NCBI GenBank assembly: GCA_023423235.1
Contig: JAFAFY010000039.1
Location: 1-6,895, forward strand
Direction: 5' to 3'
Source of the DNA: Pseudomonadota bacterium
Lineage (GTDB): Bacteria; Pseudomonadota; Gammaproteobacteria; Xanthomonadales; Xanthomonadaceae
DNA: 6,895 nucleotides
Shown here piece by piece: positions 1 to 3,935 of the stretch (positions are counted from its first letter, which is position 1; each line of letters begins with the position of its first letter). The translations under genes were made by a program, and so were the position numbers. Below the pieces are notes generated by a model. That model searched no databases, was not told the origin of the DNA, and saw nothing but the letters and a program-made list of their open reading frames with translations.

Positions 1-571
1 TGCCCTCCAGGATCGAGGACTGGATCAGCGAGCGCAGCAGGGTCTCGGCGGTCTTCTCGCGCATGAAGTCGTCGTAGGACGCCATGATGGGGGCGTTGCG
101 GGCGACGATGGTCGGGTGCGTGCGGGCGATCTCGAACACGCGGTTCTGGTTCTGCAGGTCGGTGATCGAGGCCAGCACATAGCTGTAGCTCTCGTTGTGG
201 ATGACTTCCTGCTGGCCGATGATCGCGGCATTGGCATGCGCGGCCGGGTCGGTGATGTATTCGGCGACGTTGTAGATGAAGCGCGTCTGCGGCGAATCCA
301 GCGTGGCCAGCAGGCCGATGATCGAGTCGTAGGCGTTCTTCTCGCGCGCCGAGAGCTCGCCGTACTGCTTGGCGTCGCCCTTCATGTCGACCTCGTCCGG
401 AATCCAGAAGTTGGTCGAGAGTTCCTTGTAGGCGCGGTAGAACGACGGATACGGAATGTCGTTCCAGTTGAGGATGCCCGAGGTGGTGCCGTTGATGATG
501 CCGGTCGAGCGGTTGGGGTGGCGCGGCTCGAGGATCTTGATGCGGTCGAGCGGCGTGGAGGTGGTGGCCAT
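1..571 (-). CDS. nrdB: Ribonucleoside-diphosphate reductase, beta (R2) subunit, N-terminal 190 residues; 3' end beyond the window
   Basis: This is the small subunit of oxygen-dependent class I ribonucleotide reductase. It holds a dimetal centre and a stable tyrosyl radical that is passed to NrdA for each turnover. Visible by comparison with E. coli R2: a first metal ligand in LDSPQ (D92), then the ExxH motif in QQEVIHNESYSYV with E122 and H125, and Y129 four residues after that histidine, which matches the radical tyrosine Y122 of E. coli. The fragment ends in SSILEG, where E189 fits the next metal ligand. The remaining ligands (a Glu and the second ExxH) and the C-terminal tail that docks on NrdA lie outside the window. 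The ATG at 571 starts MATTSTPLDRIKILEP. Its Shine-Dalgarno is weak (GAGA about 10 bases upstream), and no better in-frame start is seen. It follows nrdA after 185 bases and is probably co-transcribed. Confidence 0.95.
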   Translation of the reverse strand, partial: MATTSTPLDRIKILEPRHPNRSTGIINGTTSGILNWNDIPYPSFYRAYKELSTNFWIPDEVDMKGDAKQYGELSAREKNAYDSIIGLLATLDSPQTRFIYNVAEYITDPAAHANAAIIGQQEVIHNESYSYVLASITDLQNQNRVFEIARTHPTIVARNAPIMASYDDFMREKTAETLLRSLIQSSILEG

Positions 572-756
572 GTGCGTAAGTCTCGTGTTTCGTGCCGTCG
601 CGTACACGCAGCACTGAGACGGCGACGCGACGAATCATCTGGAGGAAAGCCCCCCTGAGTCAGGGGGGCGCGCCGAAGGCGCGGGGGTGTGGACGCTGAT
701 GAAGCAGGGTCCGCGGTTTGCAGCGCAAACCGTGGAAGCGAAAGCGCGAATGCGCT
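572..756 (-). repeat. Cluster of palindromes between nrdA and nrdB, possibly a dispersed intergenic repeat
   Basis: The nrdA-nrdB spacer contains no gene but is packed with perfect inverted repeats. (1) 741-747/752-758, 7 bp with a 4-base loop, overlapping the nrdA stop codon. (2) 714-721/725-732, 8 bp with a 3-base loop. (3) 669-674/678-683, 6 bp with loop GAA (TTC on the transcribed strand). (4) 650-657/661-668, CCCCCCTG/CAGGGGGG plus flanking G649-C669, a very stable GC stem. (5) 596-603/625-632, 8 bp with a 21-base loop. Such density resembles REP-like dispersed repeats of GC-rich proteobacteria. The hairpins could also stabilise the upstream message or set the nrdA:nrdB ratio. That it is dispersed in the genome is inference. 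Confidence 0.6.
649..669 (-). terminator. GC-rich hairpin with short T run; possible partial terminator or attenuator between nrdA and nrdB
   Basis: On the minus strand a stem of about nine G/C-rich pairs with a tight loop is followed at once by CTTTCC. The stem is strong enough for an intrinsic terminator, but the T run is only three long, so full termination is doubtful. nrdB lies 78 bases downstream with no obvious promoter of its own, so most transcripts probably read through. Processing or partial attenuation are alternatives. Confidence 0.3.
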
Positions 757-3270
757 TTAGCTGCTACACCATTCGCACTCGGCGATGTCGATGTCGTTGG
801 AGCGCACGTAGTACGTGGTCTTCAGGCCTTCGCGCCAGGCGGTCATGTGCAGCTCCAGCAGGGTGGAGGCGCGGATGGTGCTGGGCACGTAGTAGTTGAA
901 GCTGATCGCCTGGTCGACGTGGCGCTGGCGGCGCGCGTTCTGGCGCACGCTGGCGAACTGGTCGACGTGGTAGGCGCCCTTCTCGTAGAACGGCCAGGTG
1001 TCGAGGTTGAGGCCGGGCGCGGCCACCGGGCGGCGGAAGTCCTTCTTCTCCTCGTAGTAGAACGCGGAGTAGATCGGGTCGATCGAGGCGGTGGAGCCGG
1101 CGATCTGCGCGGTCGACATGTTCGGCGCGACCGCCATCAGCCAGCCGTTGCGCACGCCGTTGACGCCGACCTGGGCGGCCAGTTCCAGCCACTGCGGGCT
1201 GTTGTAGTCGCGCATGCGGAAGTACTCGCCGTTGTGCCAGTCGCTGCCCTGGAACGCGCTGTAGGTGCCCTTTTCCTTGGCCAGCTGCATGCTGGCCTGC
1301 ACGGTCAGGTAGTTGATGCGCTCATACAGGGCGTCGCTGTAGTCCTCGGCTTCCCTGGAGTTCCAGTGGATGCCCTTCTGTGCCAGCAGGTGATGCCAGC
1401 CGAAGGTGCCCAGGCCGATCGCCCGGTACTTCTGGTTGGTGATGGTGGCCTGCGGCACCGGCAGCGCGTTGAGGTCGATGACGTTGTCGAGCATGCGCAC
1501 CTGGATCGGGATCAGCCGCTCCAGCACGTCGGTGATCAGATCGCCCTGGCCTTCCTGCGGCACCACCGCGCGGCCCAGGTTCACCGAGGACAGGTTGCAG
1601 ACGACGAAGTCGCCCGCCTGCTTGGTGGTGACGATCTGGTTGCCGGAGATGATTTCCTGCATCAGCCGGGTCGGGCTCATGTTCTGCAGGATCTCGGTGC
1701 ACAGGTTGGAGGAATAGATGCGGCCGGCGTGCTTGTTGGGGTTCTTCCGGTTGACCTCGTCGCGGTAGAACATGAACGGGTTGCCGGTCTCCAGCTGGCT
1801 GACCATGATCCGCTTGAAGATGTCGATGGCCTTGATGGTCTTGCGCGAGATGCGCTCATCGCTCACGACTTCCTCGTACTTCCTGCGGAAGCTGCCGTTG
1901 GGGTCGCCCTTCTTCTCGTCGAAGAAATCCTGCAGGTACCAGCCCTTGATGCGGTGGACCTCGTGCGGGTCGAACAGGTACCAGTCGCCGCGGCGCTCGA
2001 CGGCCTCCATGAAGATGTCGGGGATGCACACCGAGGTGAACACGTCGTGCGCGCGCAGGCGCTGGTCGCCGTTGTTCAGGCGCAGGTCCAGGAAGGCCTC
2101 GATGTCGCGGTGCCACACGTCCAGGTAGACCGCGACCGCGCCCTTGCGCTGGCCCAGTTGGTCCACCGAGACCGCGGTATTGTTGAGCTGCTTGATCCAC
2201 GGCACCACGCCGCCGGAGGAATTGGGCACGCCGCGGATCGACGAGCCCGAGGAGCGCACGTAGCCGAGGTAGGCGCCGACGCCGCCGCCGCCCTTGGAGA
2301 CGCGGGCGATGTCGGTGTTGGAGTCGTAGATGCCCTGCAGCGAATCGTCGACGGTGTCGATGAAGCACGACGACAGCTGGCCGCCGACCTTGCCGGCGTT
2401 CTGCAGGGTGGGCGTGGCGACGGTCATGTACAGGTTCGACAGCGCCCAGTAGGCCTCGCCGACCAGCTGCATGCGGCGCTCGCGGCCGCCCTTGCCGTTG
2501 CCGCCCTCGTGCTGCATCAGGTACAGGGCGATGGTCAGCCAGCGCTCCTGCGGCAGTTCGTAGACCGCGCGCGAGGTGTCGGTGGCCAGGTAGCGCGTGG
2601 CCAGCAGGTACAGGCCGTTGTAGGCGAAGAGCTTGTCGCATTCCGGGTCGATCATCTTCCCGGCCTCGATGAGCTCCTCCTTGGAGTAGCTCTTGAGGAT
2701 GTCGTTGGAATACACGTTGCGGTCGGCCAGCGATTCCTGCAGGCCGACGTAGGAGCCGTACTTCTGCTCGGCGTCGTAGAAGCGGTTGCGGCTGGCGCGC
2801 TTGTACAGGCGGTGCAGGTACAGGCGGGCGGCGAAGTGTTCCCAGTCGGGCGCGGTGACATCGACCCGGGCCTCGGCCTCGCGGATCAGGTGGTCGACCA
2901 GGTCGTCGGCGTTGACCGCGTCCTTGCGCTCGACGAAGCCCAGCACGCTGCGCTTGTACTCGGCGATCTCCAGTTGCGGGAACTCGGCATGCACGCGGTC
3001 GATGCTGCGCTCCAGGCGCGCGCGATCGAAGGGGATGCGGCGGTTGCCGGCTTCCTTGGTGATCCAGGTGGAGACGTCGCTGGTGTCGGGGGCTGTCGTG
3101 GTCGGCATTGCACTGGCTTGTGGGGGCGACGGGATGGCGTCGTCCGGGTCGGAAAGGGGCGCGGCTGCGGTGGCGGCCGGCGTGGCGGGGACGGTGGCGG
3201 GACCTGGATCGCCCGACTGGCCGGTGGGAATGGCCGCCGGTGCGGTCGCGAGGGTGTCTTGGCTGGTCAT
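757..3270 (-). CDS. nrdA: Ribonucleoside-diphosphate reductase, alpha (R1) catalytic subunit, class I
   Basis: This is the large subunit that reduces ribonucleoside diphosphates to deoxyribonucleotides using a thiyl radical made with NrdB. The protein has 837 residues. Residues 1-65 are an Ala/Pro/Thr-rich, probably disordered extension. About 66-157 look like an ATP-cone with a weakened motif (ITKEAG with K72, where E. coli has VTKRDG). The rest is the barrel domain. Key residues by comparison with E. coli: SSC (C302) and VVCNLSS (C558) as the active-site disulfide pair, NLCTE with N522, C524 (thiyl radical) and E526, relay tyrosines Y820-Y821 in LKTTYYV, and a redox-active tail CEWC (C832, C835). 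The ATG at 3270 is chosen because GGAGG lies 4 bases upstream. The frame stays open to 3408, but that stretch is leader RNA. The internal ATG at 3108 lacks a Shine-Dalgarno. The gene is complete and the TAA stop overlaps a hairpin. Confidence 0.97.
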   Translation of the reverse strand: MTSQDTLATAPAAIPTGQSGDPGPATVPATPAATAAAPLSDPDDAIPSPPQASAMPTTTAPDTSDVSTWITKEAGNRRIPFDRARLERSIDRVHAEFPQLEIAEYKRSVLGFVERKDAVNADDLVDHLIREAEARVDVTAPDWEHFAARLYLHRLYKRASRNRFYDAEQKYGSYVGLQESLADRNVYSNDILKSYSKEELIEAGKMIDPECDKLFAYNGLYLLATRYLATDTSRAVYELPQERWLTIALYLMQHEGGNGKGGRERRMQLVGEAYWALSNLYMTVATPTLQNAGKVGGQLSSCFIDTVDDSLQGIYDSNTDIARVSKGGGGVGAYLGYVRSSGSSIRGVPNSSGGVVPWIKQLNNTAVSVDQLGQRKGAVAVYLDVWHRDIEAFLDLRLNNGDQRLRAHDVFTSVCIPDIFMEAVERRGDWYLFDPHEVHRIKGWYLQDFFDEKKGDPNGSFRRKYEEVVSDERISRKTIKAIDIFKRIMVSQLETGNPFMFYRDEVNRKNPNKHAGRIYSSNLCTEILQNMSPTRLMQEIISGNQIVTTKQAGDFVVCNLSSVNLGRAVVPQEGQGDLITDVLERLIPIQVRMLDNVIDLNALPVPQATITNQKYRAIGLGTFGWHHLLAQKGIHWNSREAEDYSDALYERINYLTVQASMQLAKEKGTYSAFQGSDWHNGEYFRMRDYNSPQWLELAAQVGVNGVRNGWLMAVAPNMSTAQIAGSTASIDPIYSAFYYEEKKDFRRPVAAPGLNLDTWPFYEKGAYHVDQFASVRQNARRQRHVDQAISFNYYVPSTIRASTLLELHMTAWREGLKTTYYVRSNDIDIAECEWCSS

Positions 3271-3274
3271 TCGT

Positions 3275-3279
3275 CCTCC
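3275..3279 (-). promoter_or_regulatory. Shine-Dalgarno of nrdA (decides the start)
   Basis: GGAGG on the minus strand lies 4 bases before the ATG at 3270. It supports the 837-residue product over longer in-frame starts (to 3408) or the internal ATG at 3108. It abuts a predicted helix (3281-3287 with 3306-3312), so ribosome access may depend on leader folding. Confidence 0.8.
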
Positions 3280-3280
3280 A

Positions 3281-3323
3281 TGCGTGGCGCACACAGCCGG
3301 CCTGCCCACGCAGGGTCCGGAGG
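3281..3323 (-). promoter_or_regulatory. Mutually exclusive stems beside the nrdA ribosome site; candidate riboswitch expression platform
   Basis: In the leader RNA, TGCGTGG (3312-3306) can pair perfectly with CCACGCA (3287-3281), which touches the Shine-Dalgarno. The same bases are needed by a local hairpin, CCTGC/GCAGG with a 4-base loop (3314-3301), so only one can form. A CCTCC at 3323-3319 is complementary to the GGAGG at 3279-3275 and could hide it; a second CCTCC lies at 3428-3424. This is how a translational on/off switch would look, but the folding was done by eye. Confidence 0.35.
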
Positions 3324-3441
3324 CCGAGGGGCCGGGGCAGAATGGAAAACCGGTGTCGCAGAAGCCGCGACCCGCATGCCGGAGCATGTGACCGTGGTCC
3401 CGCTTCACCGACCCGCTCCCCCCGGAGGTCCTGCAGCCGGC

Positions 3442-3465
3442 ACCGCGCGTCGTGCTTCGCGCGGT
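3442..3465 (-). promoter_or_regulatory. Stem-loop directly after the B12 aptamer (possible kissing-loop hairpin)
   Basis: The minus-strand RNA has a perfect 8-bp stem, ACCGCGCG with CGCGCGGT, and an 8-base loop AAGCACGA, starting one base after the P1 helix of the riboswitch closes. In class I cobalamin riboswitches a hairpin at this place (P13/L13) kisses loop L5 when ligand is bound. The position and size fit; I could not establish the loop-loop pairing. Confidence 0.5.
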
Positions 3466-3466
3466 T

Positions 3467-3599
3467 GTCGGCAGGGCTTCGGACTCCCGGGGCGCTGGCG
3501 CACTCCGATCACCGCTGCGGGGCAGTGCCGGATTGGCCGCGAGGGCGTCACCGTCTTCCCGTTTTAATCCGCTGGACCCTTGGGGCCCGCGGAACCGAC
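3467..3599 (-). ncRNA. Cobalamin (vitamin B12) riboswitch aptamer in the nrdA leader
   Basis: Read on the minus strand, the conserved blocks of the cobalamin riboswitch appear in order. There is a 5' GTCGG at 3599-3595 that pairs with CCGAC at 3471-3467 (P1), followed by GGTTCC. Next come TTAAAACGGGAAG (3567-3555) and GGTGA (3552-3548), then AATCCGGCACTGCCCCGCAG and CGGTGAT (about 3534-3508). Last is a B12 box, GAGTCCGAAGCCCTGCCG (3486-3469), which fits the consensus rAGYCMGgAgaCCkGCcd at about 16 of 18 positions. Such RNAs bind cobalamin and switch off the downstream gene, usually at translation in Gram-negative bacteria. It sits between the predicted transcription start (about 3599) and nrdA, so the controlled genes should be nrdA-nrdB. 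No other gene on this strand lies between. Confidence 0.88.
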
Positions 3600-3601
3600 C
3601 G

Positions 3602-3617
3602 GCCCAAGATAGTGGGG
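3602..3617 (-). promoter_or_regulatory. NrdR-type box 1, overlapping the nrdA -10 element
   Basis: The minus-strand 16-mer CCCCACTATCTTGGGC resembles the NrdR box (palindromic, about ACACWATATMTWGTGT), agreeing at roughly 10 of 16 positions and keeping a partial CCCA-AT-TGGG symmetry. It covers the predicted -10, so bound NrdR would block RNA polymerase. NrdR is the ATP/dATP-sensing repressor of bacterial ribonucleotide reductase genes. The match is moderate; the spacing to box 2 is the stronger argument. Confidence 0.55.
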
Positions 3618-3634
3618 TCGGGGGGTGGCGTCAA
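3606..3634 (-). promoter_or_regulatory. Sigma70-type promoter of nrdAB
   Basis: On the minus strand, -35 TTGACG (3634-3629; 5 of 6 match TTGACA) and -10 TATCTT (3611-3606; 4 of 6) are separated by exactly 17 bases. Transcription would start near 3599, right at the 5' strand of the riboswitch P1 helix, leaving a leader of about 330 bases before nrdA. Overlap with the NrdR-like boxes and a start coinciding with the aptamer support each other. Confidence 0.65.
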
Positions 3635-3649
3635 CGCTAAATCTGGTGG
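3634..3649 (-). promoter_or_regulatory. NrdR-type box 2, just upstream of the nrdA -35 element
   Basis: On the plus strand this is ACGCTAAATCTGGTGG, agreeing with the NrdR-box consensus at about 12 of 16 positions. Its start is 32 bases from that of box 1 (16 bases between them), the three-turn spacing typical of tandem NrdR boxes, so both lie on the same face of the helix. It touches the -35 hexamer. Confidence 0.6.
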
Positions 3650-3662
3650 ATTGGCAGCAGGC

Positions 3663-3789
3663 CCGACATGAATGGGTTTGGCGCCTGTCAAGCCCGCCGC
3701 AAGGCCTTCGACAGGCATATCCGGGTGCGCCGGGCAAGGGGCATCTCGCTGGCGCGCCGACGTTTCCGACATGCGGTTTGGGCATGTCG
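3663..3789. repeat. Inverted repeats and an imperfect duplicated motif between the divergent promoters
   Basis: This stretch has no convincing gene. CGACATGC (3767-3774) and GCATGTCG (3782-3789) form a perfect 8-bp inverted repeat with a 7-base spacer GGTTTGG. A diverged copy of the same layout, CCGACATG, then GGGTTTGG, then CTGTC, is seen at 3663-3689. GCCTGTC (3683-3689) is also inverted as GACAGGC (3710-3716). A two-copy palindromic site next to a receptor gene suggests operator sites for a dimeric regulator of the receptor, but no known family motif is recognised. Confidence 0.45.
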
Positions 3790-3816
3790 TGGTCCCGAAT
3801 CAGCATAACAAAACAC

Positions 3817-3840
3817 ATCCATCCGCATAGACGGATGGAT
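3817..3840 (+). promoter_or_regulatory. Perfect 9-bp inverted repeat upstream of the receptor gene (operator or leader hairpin)
   Basis: ATCCATCCG (3817-3825) and CGGATGGAT (3832-3840) are perfectly inverted around the 6-base loop CATAGA. The site lies about 95 bases before the chosen receptor start, in an A/T-richer patch (AGCATAACAAAACACAT) that is the most promoter-like part of this region, though no convincing -35/-10 pair was found. It could be a repressor operator or an RNA hairpin. It lacks a following T run on the plus strand, so it is not an obvious terminator. No Fur box is seen. Confidence 0.5.
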
Positions 3841-3935
3841 TGCCTGGTGCCTAGAGTCATCACCACGTGACGCATCGGGCCGGGGAGGACGCCGATGCCG
3901 TCATCCCCACCCCACCAGGCAGGACCCCCACCCGC

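Noticed and set aside
3271..3408. Longer nrdA start (ATG at 3408) giving 883 residues
   Set aside because: The added residues show no NrdA similarity, the ATG lacks a good ribosome site, and the strong GGAGG before 3270 favours the shorter form. The region is better explained as structured leader.
718..3567. 949-codon open frame on the plus strand opposite nrdA
   Set aside because: It is antisense to nrdA with every catalytic motif in the opposite strand. Its Val/Asp/Ala/Gly-rich composition is typical of a shadow frame in high-GC DNA, and it has no recognisable domain.
3548..3772. 74-codon minus-strand frame upstream of nrdA
   Set aside because: It spans the NrdR-like boxes, the promoter and the 5' half of the riboswitch, and shows no coding signs.
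3778..3809. Receptor promoter from TTGGGC and CATAAC
   Set aside because: The spacer is 20 bases and both hexamers are weak, so it is not called.
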